Source: Spirochaetales bacterium (GTDB lineage Bacteria; Spirochaetota; Spirochaetia; DSM-16054; Sediminispirochaetaceae). From it: a DNA stretch of 12,678 bases. Of the stretch, positions 6,826 to 12,678 are shown one piece after another (within the stretch, counting starts at the first letter, position 1; every line of letters begins with the position of its first letter). Under the pieces are notes generated by a model. It was given only the letters and a program-made list of their open reading frames with translations, had not been told where the DNA came from and did not search any database. The position numbers and the translations under genes were made by a program. The stretch is from positions 1 through 12,678 of the forward strand of contig JAASTM010000020.1 in the NCBI GenBank assembly GCA_021767325.1. Direction: 5' to 3'.

Positions 6826-7582
6826 CGCCGCCTCTCCTTTCCATGTATTTACGGCCCAGGTAGGCCTCGATAACCTGGGGGTTGTTAGAAATCTCTTCCG
6901 GATTGCCTTCGGCGATTTTACGGCCGGTATTCAGCACAATAATGCGCTGAGAGATACTCATAACCGCCCGCATCACATGTTCGATAAAGAGTATGGTAAT
7001 GTTCATCTTCTCGTTGATGGTTTTAATCAATTCCAACGCCTCGTCGATTTCCCGCGGACGCAGGCCGGCCATGACCTCGTCGAGAAGCAACAGCACCGGA
7101 TCAGTGGCCAGTGAGCGGGCCAGCTCTAGGCGCTTACGGTCGGGGACAGTCAATTTGCTAACGGGAAACTCCCGCTTGTCCATCATGCCGGTCAACTCGA
7201 GGCTTTCAACCGCCTTTTCGTGGGCCTGCTTTACATTGATATTCCTTCCGGCGGTGCCGAAGAGTGCCCCGGCCATTACGTTTTCCTCCACCGACATACC
7301 GATCAGCGGCTTGGTAATCTGAAAAGTGCGGGCAATCCCCAACCGGGCCACACGATTGGGAGTGATTTTTGTGATGTCTCTCTCCTGAAAAGTCACCTTT
7401 CCAGATGATTTTCGGTACACTCCGGTTAGAAGGTTGATGGTGGTGGTTTTTCCGGCCCCATTCGGTCCGATGAAACCGATCAGCTCACCCGGACGAATAG
7501 TGAAATTGACGTTATCAACTGCTTTCAGCGCTCCAAAGTGAACGCTCATATCCTCAACTTCGAGCAAATTCGTACTACTCAT
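6818..7582 (-). CDS. livG: HAAT-type ABC transporter ATP-binding protein LivG
   Basis: 254 aa. ATG at 7582 overlaps the livM stop by 8 bp, with AGGTGG upstream. Motifs: Walker A GPNGAGKTT (39-47), ARTFQITKPL Q-loop (84-93), a highly altered ABC signature LTVPDRKRLELARSL (144-158) in place of an LSGGQ- or LSYGQQ-type sequence, Walker B LLLLDE (164-169) continuing VMAGL, and switch His in IEHVM (about 202). The altered signature together with DEVMAGL is, from memory, a feature of one HAAT subgroup rather than damage, so the protein is probably functional with an asymmetric ATPase dimer. It works with LivF, LivH, LivM and LivK. The C-terminal LGRKYMERRG tail is typical of LivG. Confidence 0.93.
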   Translation of the reverse strand: MSSTNLLEVEDMSVHFGALKAVDNVNFTIRPGELIGFIGPNGAGKTTTINLLTGVYRKSSGKVTFQERDITKITPNRVARLGIARTFQITKPLIGMSVEENVMAGALFGTAGRNINVKQAHEKAVESLELTGMMDKREFPVSKLTVPDRKRLELARSLATDPVLLLLDEVMAGLRPREIDEALELIKTINEKMNITILFIEHVMRAVMSISQRIIVLNTGRKIAEGNPEEISNNPQVIEAYLGRKYMERRGGDG

Positions 7583-8534
7583 TTGATTTCACCACCTTTC
7601 TGCGCAGCCGGCTATCCTGCAGCAGCTCCTTGACACCGGTCAACACGCCTCGCGGCAGGAACAGGATAACCAGGATGGTGATTACCCCCAAAATTCCAGA
7701 ATGCAGCTCCAGGAACCGGCTCCAGATAACCTCCGACAGAACCTGAAAGATAAATGCACCGAGGATCGGTCCGAGTATCGTCCCGATACCACCCAACAGT
7801 ACCATAAGAATCGAGGTCACGCTGATCATTACATTGAACACGTCGACCGTGCTGATATAGGACATCCAGTACCCGTACACCGCTCCAGCAATGCTGGTCA
7901 GCGATGCACTGATGACCCAAGTAGCAGTTTTGTAAAACGTAGTGTTGATGCCCAGGGAGCGGGCGGCATCCTCGTTCGACTTGATGCTGCGAATGGCAAA
8001 CCCCATCCGCGAGCGCAGAATGAGTATATTGATGCCGATTGCGGTCAGCATCAGCGCGAACATCGCAAAATAGAACACCTTGTTTATAAGATGCGGTGGA
8101 AGCGGGATTACCGGGAAGATGATTCCCATAGCCCCGCCGGTCAGGCCGGTCGCATTGAGCGCAATAGCCATCAGCGCACCGTTAAGTCCGATTGTGGCTA
8201 CTGCAAAGTAGTGGCCCCGCAGCCGCAGTACCGGTGTTCCGAAAAGGATACAGACTGCGGAACTGACCAGGATTCCCAGCAGGATAGCCAGGATAAACGG
8301 AAACCCGTTGGACATGCCAATACCCGCCGAATAGGCACCCAAACCGAAAAAGACCACATGGCCGAATGGCACATAGCCGAGATACCCCATCATCAGGTCG
8401 ATTGATTTGGCGATTACGGCAAACATGAATACAGTCGTCAGCAGGCGGATCCAATATCCGGAGACTATCCATGGCATCGCCACCAGCACGGCCAAAATCA
8501 ACAATATCGAAATAGTGCTTTTCCTCATATTCAT
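7575..8534 (-). CDS. livM: HAAT-type ABC transporter permease LivM
   Basis: 319 aa from ATG at 8534. An in-frame ATG at 8570 would add 12 residues, but the CTCCTTT complement (AAAGGAG, 8543-8549) stands eight bases before 8534 and the protein then begins MNMRKSTIS followed at once by the first hydrophobic helix. About eight to ten membrane segments are present. Family signatures include GYVPFGHVVFFGLGAY (about 54-69), LRLRGHYFAVATIGL and, in the cytoplasmic coupling region, IRSIKSNEDAARSLGIN, which holds the contact helix for the ATPase. The late segment SVTSILMVLLGGIGTILGPILGA is also typical. It forms the transmembrane channel with LivH. The 28-bp gap to livH (8535-8562) holds the ribosome site. 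Substrate class is branched-chain amino acids, amides or similar small polar compounds; specificity is set mainly by the binding protein. Confidence 0.92.
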   Translation of the reverse strand: MNMRKSTISILLILAVLVAMPWIVSGYWIRLLTTVFMFAVIAKSIDLMMGYLGYVPFGHVVFFGLGAYSAGIGMSNGFPFILAILLGILVSSAVCILFGTPVLRLRGHYFAVATIGLNGALMAIALNATGLTGGAMGIIFPVIPLPPHLINKVFYFAMFALMLTAIGINILILRSRMGFAIRSIKSNEDAARSLGINTTFYKTATWVISASLTSIAGAVYGYWMSYISTVDVFNVMISVTSILMVLLGGIGTILGPILGAFIFQVLSEVIWSRFLELHSGILGVITILVILFLPRGVLTGVKELLQDSRLRRKVVKSNE

Positions 8535-8542
8535 GCTAAAAG

Positions 8543-8549
8543 CTCCTTT
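8543..8549 (-). promoter_or_regulatory. Ribosome binding site deciding the livM start
   Basis: On the minus strand AAAGGAG lies eight bases before ATG at 8534. The alternative ATG at 8570, which would overlap livH by 8 bp, has no comparable site at the right distance. Confidence 0.7.
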
Positions 8550-8562
8550 CACAGCCGCTGCG

Positions 8563-9432
8563 CTAGACATCCCAGAATTTCTTGCCGATCAAGCCGCGCG
8601 GACGGAATACCAGCACGACTACCATTACTATCAGACCAAGTGCCTCATTGTACTCCGGTCCGACCGTCAGAGTACCGATCGATTCGACCAGTCCCAGGGT
8701 TATGCCGCCAAGGGCAGCGCCCCAGATATTGCCGAGACCTCCCAGAACGGTAATCACGAAAACCTTACCGAGCAGTCCGCCGGCCAGGACGACCGAAAAG
8801 GCGTTGATGTTCGATGCCAGTGCACCGGCTACAGCGGCTATGGCACATCCGAGGGCAAAATTGTACATGTACATCTTTTCGACATTGATTCCAATATACT
8901 TGGCGCCGTCCGGATTCAGGGCCGAAGCCTGGATCGATTTGCCCGGTTTGGTCTTATTCATGAACAAGTACACCAGCACTACCGCAGCAATACTGATACC
9001 GAAGATCAGGAGCTTTATCAACGGCAGGTGAGTACCCAGGGTTTCAAAACCGATACTCGAATATGGACTGGTAATAATACGGTAGTCGGAAGCCCATACG
9101 ACCAGCATGAAGTTTTCTAATACCAGTTCGACGGCAAAGGTCATGATAACAGTGACAATAAAACTGCCCCGTCTAATAGTTGGTTTGAGCAGGAAGTTGT
9201 AAATCAGAAGTCCCAGAAAAAACAGCACGATTCCGGCCGGGATTATGCTCACAATAGGCTGCAGATTTATAAGACGGTGCAGGAAAAACGCTACATAGCC
9301 ACCCAGCACCATCATTCCACCGTACGAAAGATTGATAATTCCGCTTATACCCCACTGTAGGGAGAACCCGGTTCCCATCAGCGTGTATAAGCCCCCTAGA
9401 AGAAGACCGTTCAGGGCAATCTCAAACAGCAT
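8563..9432 (-). CDS. livH: HAAT-type ABC transporter permease LivH
   Basis: 289 aa, first gene of the long minus operon. ATG at 9432 has GGAGG six bases upstream. The N-terminal LNGLLLGGLYTLMGTGFSLQWGISGIINLSYGGMM segment is the LivH hallmark, with about eight membrane helices overall. Later family segments are KSIQASALNPDGAKYIGINVEKMY (coupling region near residues 168-191) and GLLGKVFVITVLGGLGNIWGAALGG (about 218-242), ending in a basic RPRGLIGKKF tail. The protein forms half of the inner-membrane channel with LivM. It is transcribed from a near-consensus promoter at 9480-9507, divergent from livK. It heads a probable seven-gene unit running to 3408, with neighbours overlapping or separated by at most 28 bp. 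Confidence 0.92.
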   Translation of the reverse strand: MLFEIALNGLLLGGLYTLMGTGFSLQWGISGIINLSYGGMMVLGGYVAFFLHRLINLQPIVSIIPAGIVLFFLGLLIYNFLLKPTIRRGSFIVTVIMTFAVELVLENFMLVVWASDYRIITSPYSSIGFETLGTHLPLIKLLIFGISIAAVVLVYLFMNKTKPGKSIQASALNPDGAKYIGINVEKMYMYNFALGCAIAAVAGALASNINAFSVVLAGGLLGKVFVITVLGGLGNIWGAALGGITLGLVESIGTLTVGPEYNEALGLIVMVVVLVFRPRGLIGKKFWDV

Positions 9433-9479
9433 CCGCCGCCTCCGTCCGCTCAGTATGTATGCAACTTTTTGATCGTTTA

Positions 9480-9507
9480 ATTATAAAGTATCCCCCCGGC
9501 TTGTCAA
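9480..9507 (-). promoter_or_regulatory. Near-consensus sigma70 promoter of the livHMGF operon
   Basis: On the minus strand both hexamers are perfect: -35 TTGACA (9507-9502) and -10 TATAAT (9485-9480), separated by 16 bp. The predicted transcript start is near 9473, giving a ~40-nt leader before livH. So strong a core promoter probably needs repression; direct repeats of CCGGCTT flank the -35 box. Confidence 0.8.
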
Positions 9508-9520
9508 TAAAAACCGGCTT
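9496..9520. repeat. Direct repeat CCGGCTT flanking the livH -35 box
   Basis: Two identical copies of CCGGCTT occur at 9496-9502 and 9514-9520, 18 bp apart start to start. They bracket the -35 hexamer of the livH promoter and could be a tandem operator. Confidence 0.4.
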
Positions 9521-9529
9521 CCTCAAACC

Positions 9530-9552
9530 ACAATTCCACATTATGGAATTGT
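9530..9552. promoter_or_regulatory. 23-bp palindrome, candidate operator shared by livH and livK
   Basis: Perfect 9-bp arms ACAATTCCA and TGGAATTGT surround a 5-bp spacer. It lies between the two divergent promoters, 22 bp upstream of the livH -35 box and 41 bp upstream of the livK -35 box. Symmetry and position fit a dimeric transcription factor acting on both operons. No regulator gene is in the window and the motif is not one I can assign to a family. Confidence 0.6.
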
Positions 9553-9566
9553 AAGTATTATCGCGG

Positions 9567-9587
9567 CACAACTACAAAAACACAACT
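9567..9587. repeat. Direct repeat CACAACT upstream of the livK promoter
   Basis: Identical heptamers at 9567-9573 and 9581-9587, 14 bp apart start to start, end six bases before the livK -35 box. They may be an activator site; chance cannot be excluded. Confidence 0.35.
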
Positions 9588-9593
9588 CTTTGC

Positions 9594-9622
9594 TTGACGG
9601 CTGATATATATGGGATTAACAT
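9594..9622 (+). promoter_or_regulatory. Sigma70-like promoter of livK
   Basis: -35 TTGACG (9594-9599; 5/6), 17-bp spacer, -10 TAACAT (9617-9622; 4/6). The expected transcript start is near 9629, with a ~34-nt leader ending in the strong ribosome site. Confidence 0.65.
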
Positions 9623-9648
9623 CAAATTAGGTATAACCCCACATAATT

Positions 9649-9655
9649 AAGGAGG
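9649..9655 (+). promoter_or_regulatory. Ribosome binding site fixing the GTG start of livK
   Basis: AAGGAGG is seven bases before GTG at 9663 but only one base before the in-frame ATG at 9657, which is too close to be used. A second ATG at 9661 is out of frame and followed at once by TGA. Confidence 0.75.
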
Positions 9656-9662
9656 AATGGAT

Positions 9663-10889
9663 GTGAAAAGAGTTATAACTTTTCTATTGGTCCTGGCACT
9701 CATGTGCGCGGTTTCGGTGATCTCTTTTGCCGGAGGACAGCAAGAAGAGGCTTCCGATGAGAAAGTAGTGAAAATCGGATGTGCCGTCTCCCTTACCGGG
9801 AAGATGGCCCCGGAAGGTACCAATGTAAAACGCGGCGTAGAGCTGTGGGAGAAGTTCGTCAACGAACAGGGAGGCATCGATGTAGGCGGCGAGAAATACG
9901 CTGTTGAAGTGATTTACTACGACGACAAGAGCGACGCCGGTACAGGTACGAAATTAACTGAAAAGTTGATAACCGAGGACAAAGTTGATTTCCTATTTGG
10001 ACCGTTTTCCAGCGCAATCACCTTTGCAACTACTGCAATCGGAGAGAAGTACGGTGTGATCACAGTGGCTCCCGAAGCCAACGCTACGAAAGTCTACGAG
10101 CGTGGATATAAAAATGTGTTCTCCATTCTCCCGCCGGCTCCGGCCCTGACCCAGCCGATCTTCGAAATGGCCGAGACCCTCAGCCCGAAACCGACAAAGG
10201 TGGCTATCATCGCCGCCAACGACCTCTTCCCGCTGAGTTGTGCCGAAGGGGCGGTAGACAAGGCCAATGAACTGGGTATGGATATAGTACTGAACGAGAA
10301 ATATCCGGCCGATACCAATGATGTAAGCTCACTGTTGAGCCTGGTAAAAGACCGTGATCCCGACATCTTCCTCACCAGCGGGTATACCAAAGACGCGCTC
10401 ATGGTCGTACGCCAGGCCCGTGAAATCGGATTGAATGTACCGATGATGGCTTTCTCGGTCGGCATCATGCTGCCGGAGTTCATCTCTTCGCTCGGAGAGG
10501 ATGCCAACTATGTAGTCGAAGGCGAATGGTGGCTGCCGACCGGTAAGGACGAAGGCCCGGTCTTCGGTTCGACCGCCGAATACACCGAAATGTTCCGGGA
10601 AGAGTACGACATAGACCCCGGATATCACGCCGCCAGCGGTTCGGCCGCCGGAGTTGTATTGCAGTTGGCGATCAAGGAAGCGGGCACGCTTGAAACAGCC
10701 GCTGTTCGGGAAGCAATGCGTGACCTGGATGTAACCCTGGCTGTCTGGCCCGGAATCAAGTTCAATGAGAAAGGACAGAACGTGAGTTCCGAGCACCCGG
10801 TTGTACAAATTCAGAATCAGAAATACAAGGTTGTCTGGCCGCCGGTCAACGAGGTAATCTACCCGATGCCGACCTGGTCCGAACGCTGA
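9663..10889 (+). CDS. livK: HAAT-type ABC transporter periplasmic substrate-binding protein (LivK-like)
   Basis: 408 aa from GTG at 9663, giving a signal peptide that begins MKR, has a hydrophobic core at about 4-22 and probably ends FA|GGQQEE (after Ala23). There is no lipobox, since Cys15 lies inside the hydrophobic core. The mature protein has the type I periplasmic-binding fold: VKIGCAVSLTGKMAPEG first strand and ligand loop, ELWEKFVNEQGGI, VEVIYYDDKSDAGTG, then FLFGPFSSAITFA, ending with KYKVVWP. It would capture the ligand in the periplasm for LivHMGF. The ligand is unknown; the subfamily includes binders of branched-chain amino acids, amides and aromatic compounds. It is transcribed away from the rest of its transporter, from the shared control region, and is followed by a strong hairpin terminator and then pyrK. 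The Trp-rich region EGEWWLP (about 288-294) may face the ligand (inference). Confidence 0.92.
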   Translation: MKRVITFLLVLALMCAVSVISFAGGQQEEASDEKVVKIGCAVSLTGKMAPEGTNVKRGVELWEKFVNEQGGIDVGGEKYAVEVIYYDDKSDAGTGTKLTEKLITEDKVDFLFGPFSSAITFATTAIGEKYGVITVAPEANATKVYERGYKNVFSILPPAPALTQPIFEMAETLSPKPTKVAIIAANDLFPLSCAEGAVDKANELGMDIVLNEKYPADTNDVSSLLSLVKDRDPDIFLTSGYTKDALMVVRQAREIGLNVPMMAFSVGIMLPEFISSLGEDANYVVEGEWWLPTGKDEGPVFGSTAEYTEMFREEYDIDPGYHAASGSAAGVVLQLAIKEAGTLETAAVREAMRDLDVTLAVWPGIKFNEKGQNVSSEHPVVQIQNQKYKVVWPPVNEVIYPMPTWSER

Positions 10890-10910
10890 GCACTCTACGT
10901 ATAAGGCACA

Positions 10911-10976
10911 GGCCGCTCTCAGCTGGGCATTTATGGGCAATCCCGTAGACGCTCAGCCGAGCGGCCCTTTTTATTT
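10911..10976 (+). terminator. Three-tier intrinsic terminator/possible attenuator between livK and pyrK
   Basis: The outer stem GGCCGCTC/GAGCGGCC (10911-10918 with 10959-10966) is perfect. A middle stem GCTGGGC/GCTCAGC (10922-10928 with 10951-10957) has one G-U pair. An inner stem TATGGG/CCCGTA (10932-10937 with 10942-10947) closes a CAAT loop. The hairpin is followed by C and then TTTTTATTT. It ends only seven bases before the pyrK start, so no promoter fits between them; pyrKD must rely on read-through or on a promoter further upstream. Confidence 0.85.
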
Positions 10977-10983
10977 AGGAATT

Positions 10984-11799
10984 ATGAGAAAATCGCCGAT
11001 ACCACAGCCCTACAGCAGCGTTTCGCCAGTTTTGGAGATAATTCAAAGCCACGAAGAGTATGTAGATCTACTCATCCACGGACCTGAAATCGCCAAGGAA
11101 GCATTGCCGGGTCAGTTCGTGATGATCCGCAGCTGGCCCGATGGAAACCCGCTGCTCCTGCGACCATTTGATGTAGTAAAGGTCAACCCGCAGGCCGGCA
11201 GTTTCCGGATCGTGTTCAAGGTGAGCGGCAAGGGGACACAGCTGCTTTCGAAACTGCAGCCGGGCTCCGAAGTCTTGGTGACAGGACCGCTTGGACGGGG
11301 TATCGTAGATCTGGAGGCTCGCCGCATAGCCTTACTGGCCCGTGGAGTCGGAGCGGCAGCGGTTGTCTATCTGGCGGAATGGGCCCGGGCCCGCGGAATC
11401 GTGGTCGATGCCTTTCTCTCGGCCTCCACCGCCGACCGTCTGGTCTGTAGCAATTACCTCGCACAGGCGGATACCCGGCTGCACATCGCCACTGACGACG
11501 GCTCGCAGGGATACCACGGCGATGCCCGCGACCTGCTGGCAGTAGAGTTAGATACAGCTGCCGGGAAAGGCTCACCTATCGAAGCGGTATTCAGCTGCGG
11601 CTCCCGCCGTTTTGCACGGTATGTACAGGAGCTCGACCGCAGCTCAGCCAGCCGCGGCTACATTTTCATGGAAGAGTACATGGCCTGCGGCATGGGTGAC
11701 TGCCACGGCTGCGCGGTTCCGCGGGCCGACGGCCGCGGCTATTTGCTGGTGTGTCAGGAAGGACCGGTTCTGTCCGCCGGGGAGGTACGCCTTGAGTAA
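10984..11799 (+). CDS. pyrK: Dihydroorotate dehydrogenase B, electron-transfer subunit PyrK (atypical NAD site)
   Basis: 271 aa from ATG at 10984. The in-frame ATG at 10933 lies inside the terminator hairpin and its 17 extra residues are not family-like. AGGA precedes the chosen start at a rather short distance. Domains: an FAD-binding barrel with PGQF (42-45) and LLLRPFDV (58-65, FAD contact RPF), GPLG (101-104), a Rossmann-like domain, and a C-terminal [2Fe-2S] site with Cys235, Cys240, Cys243 and Cys257 (C-x4-C-x2-C-x13-C). ATDDGSQGYHG (169-179) is typical of PyrK. In DHOD B this subunit passes electrons between PyrD and NAD+. Here the glycine loop expected as GGGIG reads ARGVG (119-123) and the expected CGPxPM reads CGSRRF (205-210), so the redox partner may differ. 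It overlaps pyrD by 8 bp. Confidence 0.87.
   Translation: MRKSPIPQPYSSVSPVLEIIQSHEEYVDLLIHGPEIAKEALPGQFVMIRSWPDGNPLLLRPFDVVKVNPQAGSFRIVFKVSGKGTQLLSKLQPGSEVLVTGPLGRGIVDLEARRIALLARGVGAAAVVYLAEWARARGIVVDAFLSASTADRLVCSNYLAQADTRLHIATDDGSQGYHGDARDLLAVELDTAAGKGSPIEAVFSCGSRRFARYVQELDRSSASRGYIFMEEYMACGMGDCHGCAVPRADGRGYLLVCQEGPVLSAGEVRLE
11779..11785 (+). promoter_or_regulatory. Ribosome binding site deciding the pyrD TTG start
   Basis: GGGGAGG lies inside the end of pyrK, six bases before TTG at 11792. It supports the TTG over any later codon, since the next in-frame ATG (residue 35) would remove the first strand of the barrel. Confidence 0.7.
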
Positions 11800-12678
11800 G
11801 ACACCACGTGAAGGTCAGGACAAAGTTTCCGGGCCGGAGCACGACCCGCGTTTGCAGGTGCATATAGCCGGTGTAACTCTCTCTAACCCGGTCATGCCGG
11901 CTTCCGGCACTTTCGAGTTCGGGCACGTCCACAATAAACTGATGAACCCGGCCCGCCTCGGCGCTCTCGTGAACAAGACCATTTTTCTGGAAGAACGCCC
12001 CGGCAACCCGCCGCCGCGTATTATCGAAACCCCCTGCGGAATGCTGAATGCCATCGGCATCCCCTCTAAAGGAACCGATGCGTTTATCGCGGAGATTCTG
12101 CCCCAACTGAAGTCCTTCGGCATCCCCCTAATAATCAGCATAGCCGGCGGTACCATCGGAGAGTTCTGCGAGGTAGCCCGCCGCATTGAAGCAACCGGCC
12201 AAGCCGACTTGCTCGAGCTGAACCTCTCCTGCCCCAACCTCTCGCAGGGGATTGAATGGTCACAGGACGAACCGGCACTGCACGCGGTAGTCACCGCTGT
12301 AAAAAGTGCAGTTGCACTCCCCATCGTGGCCAAGCTTTCACCCAGCGTGCGCGACATCGGCCGTATGGCGACTGTTGCCGAAAACGCCGGGGCCGACGCG
12401 CTCTCTCTCATCAACTCCTACAAAGGAATGGTCATAGACATTGAGCGGCGCCGCCCCTTCCTGGGCAATCTCACCGGCGGCATGTCCGGTCCGGCCATCC
12501 ACCCCCTGGCTGTGCACGCCGTATACTCGGTGTACGCCGCCAGCTCCCTGCCGATCATAGGCATGGGCGGGATAAGCACCTGGCGTGAAGCTATAGAAAT
12601 GATGATGGCCGGCGCCACCGCCGTGGCCGTAGGGATGTACAACTTCATCAATCCCCGCGCCATGACCGATATAGTCGA
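11792..12678 (+). CDS. pyrD: Dihydroorotate dehydrogenase B, catalytic subunit PyrD (3' end outside window)
   Basis: At least 295 codons, TTG start, running off the right edge near its C-terminus. It is a cytoplasmic FMN TIM-barrel enzyme that oxidises dihydroorotate to orotate in pyrimidine synthesis, as a complex with PyrK. Visible features: NPVMPASGTFEFG (32-44), Lys62 in VNKTIF, RPGNPPPR (69-76), GMLNAIGI (83-90, with Asn86), ELNLSCPN (142-149) with the class 1 catalytic Cys147, VAKLSP, LINSYKGMVIDI, GGMSGPAIHP and GMGGI. The usual orotate ligands (Lys, three Asn, Asn-Ser of INS) all appear present, so the pyrimidine role is credible. Departures from common 1B sequences are INS for INT, GIPSKG for GLQNPG, and a ~20-residue polar N-terminal extension. 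It overlaps pyrK by 8 bp. Confidence 0.9.
   Translation, partial: MSKTPREGQDKVSGPEHDPRLQVHIAGVTLSNPVMPASGTFEFGHVHNKLMNPARLGALVNKTIFLEERPGNPPPRIIETPCGMLNAIGIPSKGTDAFIAEILPQLKSFGIPLIISIAGGTIGEFCEVARRIEATGQADLLELNLSCPNLSQGIEWSQDEPALHAVVTAVKSAVALPIVAKLSPSVRDIGRMATVAENAGADALSLINSYKGMVIDIERRRPFLGNLTGGMSGPAIHPLAVHAVYSVYAASSLPIIGMGGISTWREAIEMMMAGATAVAVGMYNFINPRAMTDIV

Noticed and set aside
7701..9120. Plus-strand open frames of 234 and 237 aa opposite livM and livH.
   Set aside because: Antisense to clear membrane permease genes; composition (His/Asp/Gln-rich) is what reverse-complement hydrophobic codons produce.
9663..9740. LivK as a lipoprotein via Cys15.
   Set aside because: The Cys is preceded by ALM rather than a lipobox and lies within the hydrophobic core; an ordinary signal-peptidase site follows at Ala23.
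10894..10949. Alternative pairing TCTACG (10894-10899) with CGTAGA (10944-10949) as an antiterminator.
   Set aside because: Only 6 bp, likely to occur by chance in this span, and it does not disrupt the outer terminator stem.
10933..10983. ATG at 10933 as the pyrK start.
   Set aside because: It sits in the inner stem of the terminator hairpin and the added residues do not resemble PyrK.
1..12678. CRISPR arrays, tRNA or rRNA genes, insertion sequences, phage genes or toxin-antitoxin pairs.
   Set aside because: No regularly spaced repeats, tRNA-like cloverleaf, transposase or recombinase motifs were seen on either strand.

Overview
The window reads as a bacterial chromosome segment, most likely from a Spirochaetaceae-type organism of moderately high GC. 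The lineage call is an inference. It rests mainly on the substrate-binding protein, whose signal peptide ends in a non-lipoprotein FA|GGQQEE-type junction typical of spirochaete binding proteins, plus overall gene style. Coding density is high and most neighbouring genes overlap or nearly touch.

Layout: (1) 1-337, + strand: the C-terminal end of a penicillin-acylase-family Ntn hydrolase that begins outside the window. (2) 444-3200, - strand: a GC-rich three-gene operon read right to left, with an extended SDR/NAD-dependent epimerase (GTG start), a classical SDR with a disordered N-terminal extension, and a CPBP-family membrane protein. A sigma70-like promoter lies at 3277-3305. (3) 3408-9432, - strand: a probable seven-gene operon read right to left: livH, livM, livG, livF (HAAT-type ABC importer), an NfsA/FRP-like nitroreductase, an MFS transporter and a TudS-related putative desulfidase. 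(4) 9433-9662: a divergent control region with two good promoters facing opposite ways, a 23-bp perfect-arm palindrome between them and two sets of short direct repeats. (5) 9663-12678, + strand: the periplasmic binding protein gene livK, an elaborate three-tier terminator hairpin, then pyrK and pyrD (electron-transfer and catalytic subunits of class 1B dihydroorotate dehydrogenase). pyrD uses a TTG start and runs off the right edge.

How the parts may work together: the binding protein and its permease/ATPase genes are divided between two divergent transcripts that share one control region. The importer operon carries three extra genes (flavin reductase-like, MFS, Fe-S desulfidase-like), while the binding-protein transcript leads into pyrimidine biosynthesis genes. 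The TudS relative (TudS desulfurates 2-thiouracil) and the PyrK/PyrD pair suggest that the locus may take up and process a nucleobase or related heterocycle, with transport linked to pyrimidine supply. This is a hypothesis from context, because HAAT importers more often carry branched-chain amino acids or amides. PyrK lacks the usual NAD-site motifs, and pyrKD appear to have no promoter other than read-through of the hairpin. These are the most unusual points in the window.
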